Positions 36,786-45,915 are shown, counted from the stretch's first letter. The stretch: DNA of 64,000 nt from Candidatus Methanomethylophilaceae archaeon (GCA_944320495.1 CALUHR010000005.1:186001-250000), one strand, 5' to 3'. A program made the numbers and translations. Notes: generated from the letters alone by a model not told the origin.

Positions 36786-37412
36786 ATGTCCCCTCCCTAC
36801 GACGCCACCGACATCGCACGCTTCATCGTCCAGAGTTCCAGAGGGATGGGCAACCCCGTGACGAACGCCAAGCTCCAGAAGCTGCTCTACTACGCATGGG
36901 TCGGATACTACGGGAGGACGCACACATACCTCTTCTCCGACGAAATCTGCGCCTGGAGGTTCGGCCCCGTCATCCCGTCCGTCCACCGCGAGTACAGGAT
37001 CTGGGCCGGCGTCCCGATCCTCCTCGCCGAGCCGCCGTCGGAGATCGACGGCGACACCAAGCGGTTCCTCCTCGATTTCATCCGGGACAACAGCGACTTC
37101 ACCGCCAGCCGTCTCGTCAACCTCCCGAACCGGGAGGACTTCCCCTGGGGGTCCGTCTATGACGGAAATCGGAAGTTCACCCCGATCCCCTTCGAGAGGA
37201 TCGCCGCCATCGAGCGTCTCGGGGATTCGGCCCGATTCATAAACGCTTCCCGACCCATTCGCCCGTCGGCTTCGCGGCAGGCTTCATCACGGAACCGCAC
37301 GCGGTTCCGTGTTCAGCGTCCCCCCGTTCATCATCAGATATGTCATCGCCCCGCTGGCCCTCAGCGGTTTCGGGATCGCGTTCGGGATCCTCTCCGCCGT
37401 CGGGTACGATGA
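36786..37412 (+). CDS. SocA/Panacea-type protein (DUF4065, GepA-like)
   Basis: ATG 36786. Residues about 8-110 carry the DUF4065 signature: KLQKLLYYAWVGYYG, then LFSDEICAWRFGPVIPSVHR and a short hydrophobic turn. In bacteria this Panacea domain acts as an antitoxin or as a proteolytic adaptor (SocA) and is frequent in phages and accessory islands. The domain is intact to about residue 150 (FTPIPFERIAAIERLGD). Beyond that the open frame runs through a promoter-like element and into the next gene, giving an Arg/Pro-rich tail that looks non-native, so the true C-terminus is probably lost near 37235. No toxin gene is recognised next to it. Confidence 0.75.
   Translation: MSPPYDATDIARFIVQSSRGMGNPVTNAKLQKLLYYAWVGYYGRTHTYLFSDEICAWRFGPVIPSVHREYRIWAGVPILLAEPPSEIDGDTKRFLLDFIRDNSDFTASRLVNLPNREDFPWGSVYDGNRKFTPIPFERIAAIERLGDSARFINASRPIRPSASRQASSRNRTRFRVQRPPVHHQICHRPAGPQRFRDRVRDPLRRRVR
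37236..37259 (+). promoter_or_regulatory. Recurrent TTCATAAACGCTTCCC element, copy 1
   Basis: 73 nt upstream of the GTG at 37309. One of five copies in the window, all in the same orientation relative to a downstream plus-strand gene. Confidence 0.5.
37291..37308 (+). promoter_or_regulatory. Perfect hairpin abutting a GTG start
   Basis: GGAACCGC-AC-GCGGTTCC ends at the base immediately before the GTG start at 37309. It could be a terminator of the upstream gene or could hide the start codon. Confidence 0.45.
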
Positions 37413-37755
37413 CCCCTTTCCCGTCGCCGTTGCCACCATCATGCTCGGCGCATACGTCTGGACGGTCCTCGTCTTCCGCATGACGGGTCTCCGCTACCTC
37501 ACCGTGGACCGGACGCACCCCTTCGGCCCCGATGCCCCCGCGTCCGCCCTCGAGCGCCCCTTCTGGGGACTCGCCCGCCGTTGGTCCGTCATCATGGAGT
37601 GCGGCCTCGGGGGTTGGATGGTCAGATTCCACGGATGGCTGTGCAGGGGCTCCCTGCTGTTTCTGGCATTCGGGTGCTGCGCGGTGGGACTCCTCGCCCA
37701 GATCATGGGATTCCCGGGATTGACGATATTCTTCCTGTCGAGCGTCCCCTGCTAG
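37309..37755 (+). CDS. Small membrane protein ending in TAG
   Basis: 148 aa from GTG 37309; no good ribosome-binding site, only a hairpin directly upstream. Three hydrophobic segments: about 8-30 (YVIAPLALSGFGIAFGIL), 38-56 and 104-140 (LLFLAFGCCAVGLLAQIMG). No family recognised. It is the only recognisable intact gene here that would end in TAG. If TAG were read as pyrrolysine the frame would continue about 84 codons to a TGA near 38010, antisense to the convergent gene, and that extension is not protein-like. Its 3' end overlaps the convergent membrane gene by about 50 nt, so one of the two may be truncated. Confidence 0.55.
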   Translation: MFSVPPFIIRYVIAPLALSGFGIAFGILSAVGYDDPFPVAVATIMLGAYVWTVLVFRMTGLRYLTVDRTHPFGPDAPASALERPFWGLARRWSVIMECGLGGWMVRFHGWLCRGSLLFLAFGCCAVGLLAQIMGFPGLTIFFLSSVPC

Positions 37756-38368
37756 CTGGGTTACATCGCCATCTCCGACGACCGGGCTGAAAGGCGGGAC
37801 GATTCTGCCACCTCTCGAACTCGGGATCGACGATTATGTCCCCGTTCTCGTCCCGTTTCGGCTGATAGGTCCCCCGATTCTCGAACCATTGCAGGACGAA
37901 CGCCATCGGATAGGTCAGAACGACTATACCGAATAACGCCAGAGGGACCATCCAGAGGTTCGGCGCGACATACGCGTCCACGAACGCCCCGACTTCGCCG
38001 TGATAGATGAACAGACATGATAGCAAGAAGGTCGCGACGCCGATGAGCGGAGCCATCGGAGTCGCGCCCCTCAGATGGGACGCGACGAAGATCGATGCGG
38101 CCGCGACCCCCAGGATGGTCACCGGCACCCCCAGATCATCGTGGAAACAGAACAGCGGCACGAGGATGCCTATGGGCGTCTTCAGGAATTCGATGACGAG
38201 AACGGCCCTCAGACCGAGTTTGAACACCCCCAGCGCGGAACAGATTACCCACACCGATGTCAGAATCAACTCGAACTGATCGCCCGTCAGCCGCCCCACC
38301 AGGGCGGCGGTATGCGGGCATCCTCTAAAGACCCAGCGACCCCGCGCATTCCATCGCATCCCGTTCAT
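37703..38368 (-). CDS. Multi-pass membrane protein of unknown function
   Basis: The frame is open to 38422. I place the start at ATG 38368; ATG 38359 or a GTG near 38299 are alternatives. At least four hydrophobic helices: ELILTSVWVICSALGVFKLG, LVIEFLKTPIGILVPLFCF, TILGVAAASIFVAS, then PLIGVATFLLSCLFI and LWMVPLALFGIVVLTYPMAF. A polar C-terminal tail (QPKRDENGDIIVDPEFERWQ) precedes an Arg-rich end that overlaps the convergent neighbour. No known family. Its 5' part overlaps the recurrent promoter-like element at 38364-38387. Read on this strand, the element gives GGGAAGCGTTTATGAA, which could itself be a BRE/TATA for this gene. Confidence 0.5.
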   Translation of the reverse strand: MNGMRWNARGRWVFRGCPHTAALVGRLTGDQFELILTSVWVICSALGVFKLGLRAVLVIEFLKTPIGILVPLFCFHDDLGVPVTILGVAAASIFVASHLRGATPMAPLIGVATFLLSCLFIYHGEVGAFVDAYVAPNLWMVPLALFGIVVLTYPMAFVLQWFENRGTYQPKRDENGDIIVDPEFERWQNRPAFQPGRRRWRCNPASRGRSTGRISSIPGIP

Positions 38369-38387
38369 AAACGCTTCCCATCCCATT
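38364..38387 (+). promoter_or_regulatory. Recurrent TTCATAAACGCTTCCC element, copy 2
   Basis: About 115 nt before the ATG at 38480; identical to copy 3 over 24 nt. Confidence 0.5.
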
Positions 38388-38479
38388 GCCCCCTTCCCTT
38401 TTCCCCGATACACCCCCGACATCCGAACTCCGATTCGGACCCGGCCCCGGCCATCGGGCCGGGCCGAACGCGTGATATC

Positions 38480-40075
38480 ATGCTAGCAACCGCAAGGAAA
38501 CAGACGATCGCCTGCGCGGCCGTCGTCGCGCTCCTGGCGCTCTGCGCCGGAGCCTACGTCCTCATGGACGGCGACGCCGATGAGCGGGTGGAGTTCGCAT
38601 CCGAACCGGGCGGATACGGACTGGCGTTCGAGCCCGTCTACGGCTCGAACGTCTCATACTCGGAATACGACCAGTCGTACGAGATCCACATGAGGGTCGG
38701 CGACACCTTCACCTACACCCCCGAGACCAACTTCCCCGAGGCCGTCATATCCTACTATGGGAACACCGACGGCCTCTCCTGGAACGACGACACCACACTC
38801 GCCGGCTCCTTCTCCGAGTCCGGCGACTTCTCCGGAGTTCTCACAGCCACCGTCACCCACGGCGACGGCGAGGACCCCCTCACCCAGCACGCCTACCAGA
38901 GGATCACCTTCCACGTCTACGACAGGATCGAGTTCGCCGGTGCCAGCGGCCCCGGCGACGTCTCCTACGACTACGCCTTCGCCCCCGGGGACCTCTCCGA
39001 TGGAAGGGCAGTTCACCGCGTGGCCCTGGCCAGCGGCCTGACCACCCCCAACGTATCCTATGCGTTCGAGGTAGTGGAGGGCAAGACGGGAGTGTTCTCC
39101 TGGGACGAGTCCACGAAGACCATCGTCGCCGACAAGGTCCTCGAGGCCGCCGACGAGGGAGACTACGTCCTCAGGGTCACCGCATCCTACGCCTACGAGG
39201 GCGGGCAGGACTCCGCCTCCGTCACGGTCAACGTGACCGTGAAGGAGGGCGTCGCGATCACCTCCCCGTCCGTCTTCGACGTCACCCTCGGCGACGCCGA
39301 TGCGAGGTACCAGATCACCACCAACAAGGACTCCGACATCGAGCTCGACTACTCCCTGAACGTCACCTCCGGCTACGAGGGCATCCTCATCCTCTCCGAC
39401 GGAACCATCACCGTCGACATGGAGAAGGCGGAGCAGACCATGGGGGACTCCGAGAGCTTCACCTTCACCGCCCACATCACCGTGAAGGAGGTCGGGGACG
39501 ACTCCAACACCGACACCAGGGACGTCACCGTCACGATCTACGAGAAGCCCTGGACCGCCGCCCCCGTCATCGACGCGGACTCCGTCCTCGTCGAGCCGAT
39601 CGACGGCGACACCACCAACGTCAGGGTCACCGTAACCATCGAGCACGCCGACTCCGTCGTGTTCGCCTGGGGCGACAACTCCACCGACGACGTGAACGGC
39701 GTAGCGGACGTCTACACGATGGACCACGCCTACGCCTCCGGCGTGAAGAACCCCGTCGTCATCGCCGTCTCCGCCGAGAACGCCCACGGCGACGTCATCG
39801 GGTACATCATGTACGACCTGACCTCGGGAGAGGCCACCTGGTCCGACGAGAGGCCCGACGTGCCGTCCACAGATGACGATGCCAAGGAGAACACTGGGTT
39901 CCTCGCGGAGCACGGCATCCTCTGGATCATGTTCGCCATCGCCGCGATCGTCCTGGCACTGGTGTTCCTGTTCGGGGTGCAGAACCAGTACATCCTGATC
40001 GGCGTGGTCATCCTCGCCCTGCTCGCGGTGGCCGCGTTCGTCACGAACGACTTCGGCCTCGAGCTGATGAAGTGA
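38480..40075 (+). CDS. Secreted PKD-like surface protein, C-terminally anchored
   Basis: 531 aa. ATG 38480 is preceded by GTGAT, complementary to the archaeal 16S 3' end. Signal peptide or signal anchor: TIACAAVVALLALCAGAYVL. Several Ig-like or cadherin-like beta domains follow; about 60-145 has FTYTPETNFPEAVISYYG, and a later domain ends SVTVNVTVKEG. A PKD-like domain lies at about 365-450 (VVFAWGDNSTDDVNG, VYTMDHAYASG). The C-terminus has two membrane helices (ILWIMFAIAAIVLALVFLFG and ILIGVVILALLAVAAFV). Transcribed alone between a promoter-like element and a terminator at 40084-40108. Presumed cell-surface protein; substrate unknown. Confidence 0.82.
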   Translation: MLATARKQTIACAAVVALLALCAGAYVLMDGDADERVEFASEPGGYGLAFEPVYGSNVSYSEYDQSYEIHMRVGDTFTYTPETNFPEAVISYYGNTDGLSWNDDTTLAGSFSESGDFSGVLTATVTHGDGEDPLTQHAYQRITFHVYDRIEFAGASGPGDVSYDYAFAPGDLSDGRAVHRVALASGLTTPNVSYAFEVVEGKTGVFSWDESTKTIVADKVLEAADEGDYVLRVTASYAYEGGQDSASVTVNVTVKEGVAITSPSVFDVTLGDADARYQITTNKDSDIELDYSLNVTSGYEGILILSDGTITVDMEKAEQTMGDSESFTFTAHITVKEVGDDSNTDTRDVTVTIYEKPWTAAPVIDADSVLVEPIDGDTTNVRVTVTIEHADSVVFAWGDNSTDDVNGVADVYTMDHAYASGVKNPVVIAVSAENAHGDVIGYIMYDLTSGEATWSDERPDVPSTDDDAKENTGFLAEHGILWIMFAIAAIVLALVFLFGVQNQYILIGVVILALLAVAAFVTNDFGLELMK

Positions 40076-40083
40076 GCATACCC

Positions 40084-40108
40084 CGGGCCGTCCGTCCCGG
40101 ACGGCCCG
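40084..40108 (+). terminator. 10-bp perfect hairpin terminator
   Basis: CGGGCCGTCC-GTCCC-GGACGGCCCG followed by AAACCCC, 8 nt after the stop of the PKD-like gene. Confidence 0.7.
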
Positions 40109-40239
40109 AAACCCCTTCCCCCATCATCCCCAGCCCCCGCGCGTGTGTCCATTATTTCGGGGGCCGGGGTCCTCCGGACCCCTCCTTGTGATTGTCATTC
40201 CTTAGAACGTTTGTTAAATCGCCGACCCCCTCAACCCCT

Positions 40240-40263
40240 TTCATAAACGCTTCCCATCCCATT
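40240..40263 (+). promoter_or_regulatory. Recurrent TTCATAAACGCTTCCC element, copy 3
   Basis: About 195 nt before the operon start at 40437, with a second TATA-like CTTTAT (about 40285) between. Confidence 0.5.
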
Positions 40264-40282
40264 CGCCCATCGACCGTCCCCC

Positions 40283-40389
40283 GCCTTTATCCGCTCCGCC
40301 CGAGGGGACCCCGTCCATATACATGGACGCGGACGGGGTCCGCCGCTCCGATCCACTCCAAGATGGCGGCGGAGGCCCGTTTTGGAGTG
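40283..40389 (+). promoter_or_regulatory. Structured mRNA leader hiding a ribosome-binding site
   Basis: After a TATA-like CTTTATCC (from about 40284) come a perfect hairpin GGACCCCGTCC/GGACGGGGTCC (40306-40316 with 40331-40341) and then CACTCCAA (40354-40361) pairing exactly with TTGGAGTG (40382-40389). The second stem contains the GGAGTG ribosome-binding sequence of the short leader frame at 40396, so folding would block translation. A thermosensor or ligand-controlled switch is possible; no known riboswitch class fits. Confidence 0.55.
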
Positions 40390-40395
40390 ATACAC

Positions 40396-40440
40396 ATGAA
40401 TGAGAAAGCAAGACGCATCCCGTGCGGGGGATGGGCATGA
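40396..40440 (+). CDS. 14-codon leader peptide frame
   Basis: ATG 40396 encodes MNEKARRIPCGGWA. It has the best ribosome-binding site in the region (GGAGTGAT 6 nt upstream) and ends in a TGA that overlaps the ATG of the large surface gene (ATGA at 40437-40440). Translation of the downstream gene is therefore probably coupled to it. Whether the peptide matters or only its translation cannot be told from sequence. Confidence 0.5.
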   Translation: MNEKARRIPCGGWA

Positions 40441-43400
40441 GGCACGAGAGGCATCTCGTCATCGCGCTCCTCGCCGTGGCCCTCGTGGCGGTGTCGTGCT
40501 GTCTGGCGCTGACGTACGCGTCGGAGGATTCCAACGCCGAGATGGTGGCGGATCCGACGTACACGCTGACGCTACACGACGACAGCGGGACGAACAAGGA
40601 CATCCCGTACACCGTGTCCAGTGCCGTGAAGGTCCGTCTCCCGATCTACGAGTTCGAGAGGGACGGGTACTACCTTGAGTACTGGACGGACGGAACCAAT
40701 AACTATCGTCCCGGGAGCGAGATTCCCCAGTTGACGAAGGATACGACCTACACCACCGTTTGGAAGCAGGGACATGGGAACCAGCTTCCGGATGTTGTCG
40801 GTTCACCTGGCGAGGAATTGCGCATCGAGACGTTGAAGATGGTGAGCACCAGCTCTGTCGATTCGTTCTCCTGCACCGCATACCCCGAGGAATGGCTGAC
40901 GAACATGGGATACGCTTCTGGGGTCTTTGAAGGAAGCACCACGGAAGCGGGAATTTACTATCTCTGTTTCGACATCTCAATCTACCACATCAACCCGACC
41001 TACTACTGGTTCAGGATAATCATCGAACCCGAAGAATACACCCTCGACGATAAGTTCACTGTCGAATTCGACACCAACGGCGGAACCGTCGACAACGCCC
41101 AGGAGCTGAACAGCAAATCGGCACCAGTGGGAACGATCATCACCCTTCCTTCCCCCGATTCCTGTCACAATAACAACAACACGCTTCTCGGATGGACGGT
41201 CATGGTCAACGGCGTGCCGATGACCGCGATGGGGGTGTGCGGACAGTACACCATCGACCCCGATGCTGCGGACGTGTCCGAAGGCGAGCCGATAACCATC
41301 GAGGCAAGTTGGTATGCAGAGCAGTACGGACTGATCTTCAACGCCTTCGGATCGCCCGGTGTCACCGGTGCCGTGGCGAGGGAGGGTGACAACTACAAGA
41401 TGGTGGCCACCACCGAAACCCAGATTGGATACACCTTCGGCGGATGGACCGAATGGGACTCCACGGACACCGTCATCCCCATCGATTCCCTCTACACCGT
41501 CGAGAAGGGGATGCAGTTCTTCGGCTACTGGATCGAGAACGGGGCATCGACGTACCACGTCACCCTCGATGCCAACGGCGGGAGCGGTACCCTGAACGTC
41601 GACGTCAGGCAGGGCGACAAGGTCCAGCTGCCGAAGGCCATGCCTGACCGCGCCGGATACACCTTCGTCGGTTGGGCTGACGAGAGCGGGAAGCTGATCG
41701 AGACCGAGACTTTCACACCCTCGAAGGCGACAACGACTCTCAAGGCCCAGTGGACCCAGAACGTCAACCCCGTAGATAGCATCACATTCTCTGGATCGTC
41801 CGCAGTGAGCAAAGGCTCCAGGATCAGCATCCAAGCCACCGCATACCTCCAGTTCGACGACGACAGCCTCCCTGGCGACCGTCGCGTCTACTTCAAGGTC
41901 GCCGAAGGAGACGAGGACATCATCGAAATCACCTCCCAAAGCACCAACTCCACCGGAGGCACCTGCAGGGTCCTCGGACTCAGCATCGGCAAGGCCACGC
42001 TGATTGCCTACTCCGCCGACGGCAACTGCACCGTGGAGAAGACCATCACCGTAACCGCCAAGACGTACGTCCACACCCTGACCTACGACGCCAACGGCGG
42101 AGTGAATGCCCCGTACCAGGCACCCGTCGATACCGGAACGGCATCGTCCTACACGTTCACCATCTCCGAGCAGGAGCCCTCCTATGAGGGATACGATTTC
42201 CTCGGATGGGCGACCACCAAGGATGGGGAACCCGAGTACGGATGGGGCGAGAACCAGAAGCGCACCATAACCGTCTCCGGCTCTCAGACGCTCTATGCCA
42301 GATGGCAGGAGAAGGAGACTCTGACCCATCAGATCGTCTACGACGCCAACGGCGGCATCTGGTCCGACGGCGAGACGCAGGATGTCATCGGCACGATAAC
42401 CACCGACGAGTCCTACGAGTTCGCCATCAGGCAGGATCTGCCGACGAGATTGGGGTATCAGTTCGTCGGATGGTCGGAGGACAAGAACGCGGACCCCGAT
42501 TCCGAGGATCTCCTTCAGGCGAAGGATCCACTGGTTGTTTCTGGAACCAAGACACTATATGCGATTTGGGATGACAACCGCACAACATTCACACTGAAAT
42601 ACGACGCCAACCACGGAGATGCCGATTCCGTACCAGAACCTTGGACGGACAAGACCCCCAGCATCTCCTACACGACGGATGTTGACTTCTCCGTCATACC
42701 CACTAGGGATGGATACACGTTCTTGGGATGGTCTAAGTCGCCCAGTGCAAGTTATCCGGAGTTCACCGCCGACGGTGAAACCACGATCACTCTGCGCGCC
42801 GCCGCATCTGGTGCTCCGACTGAGGTGACACTTTATGCTGTGTGGAAGTTGGCATCCAACATCCATGTGCTGACGTTCGATGCCAACGGCGGTACGGGTG
42901 CCCCCGAGGCACTGAAGTCCGAGCCGACCCAGGAACCGTCATACCCCTTCGAGATTCCGAAGGAGGTGCCCACGAGGGAGTTCTATACCTTCCTGGGATG
43001 GTCGAGCGATCCCAACGCTAAGAGTCCGACGTACACCGTCTCCCCTCCCGACAATGAGGTGATCGTCAAGAAGGAGCTCATACTCTATGCGATATGGGCC
43101 CCGAGCGAGGACTTCTACTCTTACCAGCTCATCTACGATCTCAACGGTGGTGTGGGGGACGGATTCGATTCCATCGTCGAACCGAGCCAGGATAAGTCCT
43201 ACACCTTTGATGTGACCACACTCGAACCTGCCAGGGATGATGGAGCTAGATTCCTTGGCTGGACACTGGATGAGGATGACTCCTCTCCCGACTACGGACA
43301 CAAGACCGGCCAGAAGGACACGGTCGAGGCCACCTCGGAACAGCCAATCATCGTCCTTCACGCTGTATGGAAGGAGATTCCGGCAGGTTCCATCATCGTC

Positions 43401-43754
43401 CAGTTCAACACCAATGGCGGTTGCACTGTGGAATCCCAGGTGATTGCCAGCGGTGACAAGGCTACCGAGCCCAAGGATCCCGTTCGTGACGGGTACGAAT
43501 TCCTCGGTTGGTTCACGGCCTCTGGCGAAAGATGGGACTTCAACACCTCCATAACCGCGGATCTGACGCTCTTCGCCCTTTGGGAGAAGACAGATTCACC
43601 CACCGGCCCCGATGACGATTCCACCGTATGGATTGTCATGATTGTTGTAGGCGCACTCTTGGTCGCGATCGGATTCGCCACCAGAGTAGAATTCGCTGCC
43701 TACGTTGGAATCATCTGTACCGTCATGGGAGTCGCTTTCTTCCTGATATTCTGA
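40437..43754 (+). CDS. Multi-repeat InlB/Flg_new surface protein
   Basis: 1,105 aa from ATG 40437, chosen because it overlaps the leader-peptide stop; GTG 40422 and ATG 40431 are in-frame alternatives. Signal peptide HLVIALLAVALVAVSCCLAL. The body is about nine InlB B-repeat/Flg_new units, each with a TxDANGG-type strand, a GYxFxGW core and a closing LYAxW (for example TLDANGGSG, TFLGWSKSP, LYAVW). A bacterial Ig-like (BIG2-type) domain near residues 440-545 interrupts the series. The C-terminus has two hydrophobic helices (WIVMIVVGALLVAIGFA and YVGIICTVMGVAFFLIF). First gene of a three-gene operon; likely a cell-wall-associated or adhesive stalk. Confidence 0.88.
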   Translation: MRHERHLVIALLAVALVAVSCCLALTYASEDSNAEMVADPTYTLTLHDDSGTNKDIPYTVSSAVKVRLPIYEFERDGYYLEYWTDGTNNYRPGSEIPQLTKDTTYTTVWKQGHGNQLPDVVGSPGEELRIETLKMVSTSSVDSFSCTAYPEEWLTNMGYASGVFEGSTTEAGIYYLCFDISIYHINPTYYWFRIIIEPEEYTLDDKFTVEFDTNGGTVDNAQELNSKSAPVGTIITLPSPDSCHNNNNTLLGWTVMVNGVPMTAMGVCGQYTIDPDAADVSEGEPITIEASWYAEQYGLIFNAFGSPGVTGAVAREGDNYKMVATTETQIGYTFGGWTEWDSTDTVIPIDSLYTVEKGMQFFGYWIENGASTYHVTLDANGGSGTLNVDVRQGDKVQLPKAMPDRAGYTFVGWADESGKLIETETFTPSKATTTLKAQWTQNVNPVDSITFSGSSAVSKGSRISIQATAYLQFDDDSLPGDRRVYFKVAEGDEDIIEITSQSTNSTGGTCRVLGLSIGKATLIAYSADGNCTVEKTITVTAKTYVHTLTYDANGGVNAPYQAPVDTGTASSYTFTISEQEPSYEGYDFLGWATTKDGEPEYGWGENQKRTITVSGSQTLYARWQEKETLTHQIVYDANGGIWSDGETQDVIGTITTDESYEFAIRQDLPTRLGYQFVGWSEDKNADPDSEDLLQAKDPLVVSGTKTLYAIWDDNRTTFTLKYDANHGDADSVPEPWTDKTPSISYTTDVDFSVIPTRDGYTFLGWSKSPSASYPEFTADGETTITLRAAASGAPTEVTLYAVWKLASNIHVLTFDANGGTGAPEALKSEPTQEPSYPFEIPKEVPTREFYTFLGWSSDPNAKSPTYTVSPPDNEVIVKKELILYAIWAPSEDFYSYQLIYDLNGGVGDGFDSIVEPSQDKSYTFDVTTLEPARDDGARFLGWTLDEDDSSPDYGHKTGQKDTVEATSEQPIIVLHAVWKEIPAGSIIVQFNTNGGCTVESQVIASGDKATEPKDPVRDGYEFLGWFTASGERWDFNTSITADLTLFALWEKTDSPTGPDDDSTVWIVMIVVGALLVAIGFATRVEFAAYVGIICTVMGVAFFLIF

Positions 43755-43764
43755 GTTGATTGAA

Positions 43765-45915
43765 ATGAAAGATAGAACGATGCTGATGATGTCCGTGATT
43801 GTGCTGATCGCATCCGTGTTCTGCACAGCGGCCATCACATATGATCAGGACGTCGAGGGGGCAACCTCTCCGTCCAGTCTCTGCAGCGTGTCGTTCGTCC
43901 CCAATCTAAGCGGTGACGGACATGACACCAGCCAGGCCCACACATACGATGTCCTCAAAGGCAACACCATCGAACTCCCAACCAAGGAATTCACGAACAC
44001 CAACCACGTACTCATCGGATGGACGGTCGGATCCGTCGACGGGACGGAATTGTTGACAGGTGCCGAATATACGGTGAATGAGAACACAACGTTCTACGCC
44101 AAATGGGTGGAGACGAACGTCGCCGCAACCCATCAGTCCGACTGGGATTCGAACCTGACCGTCGGTGGAGAGTTCGATAAGACCTACTCGTTCGATTCGT
44201 TCTGGAGTGTATCCGATCCCCGCATCATCAGTGGACCCGACTGGCTTCATGCGGAGGTGAATGGAGACGGCGATGCCCATTTCTACGGTAACGCGGAATC
44301 CTCCGGAAGCTGGTATGTCGAGGTACTCTTCACCCACAATATCGACACTTACAGGCTCTGGTGGCAGATCACTGTGCCTTCTGCCATGGACAAGGAGATA
44401 ACTTACACCTATGATGGCAACGAAGGATCGAACATCACCCTTTCCTCGTTCACCCTTCGTGCGGGAACCACACACATTCTGGCCGACGCTTCCGTCACAT
44501 CCAGGGCTGGATATGACCTCTGGGGATGGACCATCCGTGACGGTGCGGGCAATCAGCCGACCTACGCTCTCGGATCTGCATACACGGCCAGCGAGGAGCT
44601 GTATGACAGATATGGTGCGAACCAGACAATCTCCGCACACTGGGAACCGATGGCCAACATCCTCATCCTGAACGCATCTGGTGCGGATGGAATATCCGCT
44701 CAGGTTGTCAGGGAGGGGGACATCCTGACATTCCCTGCCACCACGGACTACAAGATGCCAGGATACGTCCTGAAGGGATGGTTCTTGGACAGCGATGAGA
44801 ACGCTATTTACGCCCCCGGATACCAGTACAAGGTTGGGTCCGCCGCAAAGGGGGCCATCTATGCTTGTGCATACTGGGTAGCCGAAGGGACAGAGACCTA
44901 CAAGGTGACCTACAACGTCAATGGAGGGGAGGACTACTCCCTGAGCCAGGAGGTTGAGGAAGGAAAGTCCGTGGTCCTGCCCACAGAGGGTTTCACCAAG
45001 AAGGGTTTCACACTCGTCGGATGGTCCGAGAAGACTGAGGATGACGAGCCTTCCCTGGCCGGACAGGCATACACCCCCACGAAGAGCGTAACCTTGTATG
45101 CAATCTATCGCGAAAGTTCCTCTGGATCGGGAGAGACATATTCCGTGACCTTCAATGTCAACGGCGGAACCGGTGTGTTCCAAGCCCAGGAGGTGGAGGA
45201 GGGCGGATACGCCACAAAACCCTCGACCGATCCCGTCAAAGAACGGCACATCTTTATGGGCTGGTTCCAGACAGGTTCCGCTACCGCATGGGATTTCGCC
45301 AGCAAACCAGTCACACAGAATATCAGTCTGGTTGCCAACTGGAGGGAGCATTTCACGGTCACGACTGATGGTAATATCGTCACTCTGAACGTGGATTCGT
45401 ACTTCAGCAGACTCGGCATATCGACTGTCGACTGGGGAGACGGCAAGATCCAGGAGAATGTCAGCACCAAGGTCACCCACACATACGATGATGATGCCTC
45501 TGGAACCATCACGGTGACGACGAAGCAGACTGGGGCATCCACGACGTACGTCTCGTCCTACAAGTTCTCCATCGGAGAGGGCGGAGGCACCCCACTGAAG
45601 GCGGTGGGCAAGATTACCGACAACGGGGACGGCACATGGACCCTCAGTGCTGAAGGTTCCACAGGCATGGACTCCTACGCATGGTACGTCAACGATGAGT
45701 TCGTCGGCGATAAGGCAACCGTAACTCTCGAGAATCTCGAGGATGGCAGGTATGACGTGAAGCTGGTGGTTGATGCCGATGGTGCAGAAAAGCCGTCCGA
45801 ATGGAAAGGCTCCTTCACAGTTGGAGATACTTTCGACTACACACTGATTATCTATGCCGTGGTCATCGTCGTGGTTATCATCGCACTGATAATGGTAGCG
45901 AGGAACTTCCTATGA
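43765..45915 (+). CDS. InlB-repeat/PKD surface protein, operon gene 2
   Basis: 716 aa from ATG 43765, 10 nt after the previous stop; an in-frame TTG at 43756 is less likely. Signal peptide TMLMMSVIVLIASVFCTAAI. Five InlB/Flg_new-like units of varying quality follow (for example HVLIGWTV, GYVLKGWFLD, FTLVGWSEK, HIFMGWFQT). A PKD-like domain comes next (about 535-590, VDWGDGKIQEN) and then another Ig-like domain (WTLSAEGSTGMDSYAWYVN). The C-terminal anchor is YTLIIYAVVIVVVIIALIMV with a basic end. Its TGA overlaps the next ATG (ATGA), so the third gene is translationally coupled and probably needed in similar amounts. Confidence 0.87.
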   Translation: MKDRTMLMMSVIVLIASVFCTAAITYDQDVEGATSPSSLCSVSFVPNLSGDGHDTSQAHTYDVLKGNTIELPTKEFTNTNHVLIGWTVGSVDGTELLTGAEYTVNENTTFYAKWVETNVAATHQSDWDSNLTVGGEFDKTYSFDSFWSVSDPRIISGPDWLHAEVNGDGDAHFYGNAESSGSWYVEVLFTHNIDTYRLWWQITVPSAMDKEITYTYDGNEGSNITLSSFTLRAGTTHILADASVTSRAGYDLWGWTIRDGAGNQPTYALGSAYTASEELYDRYGANQTISAHWEPMANILILNASGADGISAQVVREGDILTFPATTDYKMPGYVLKGWFLDSDENAIYAPGYQYKVGSAAKGAIYACAYWVAEGTETYKVTYNVNGGEDYSLSQEVEEGKSVVLPTEGFTKKGFTLVGWSEKTEDDEPSLAGQAYTPTKSVTLYAIYRESSSGSGETYSVTFNVNGGTGVFQAQEVEEGGYATKPSTDPVKERHIFMGWFQTGSATAWDFASKPVTQNISLVANWREHFTVTTDGNIVTLNVDSYFSRLGISTVDWGDGKIQENVSTKVTHTYDDDASGTITVTTKQTGASTTYVSSYKFSIGEGGGTPLKAVGKITDNGDGTWTLSAEGSTGMDSYAWYVNDEFVGDKATVTLENLEDGRYDVKLVVDADGAEKPSEWKGSFTVGDTFDYTLIIYAVVIVVVIIALIMVARNFL

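Noticed and set aside
40192..40440. 82-codon frame upstream of the surface operon
   Set aside because: It spans the recurrent element and leader hairpins; only its last 14 codons have a ribosome-binding site.
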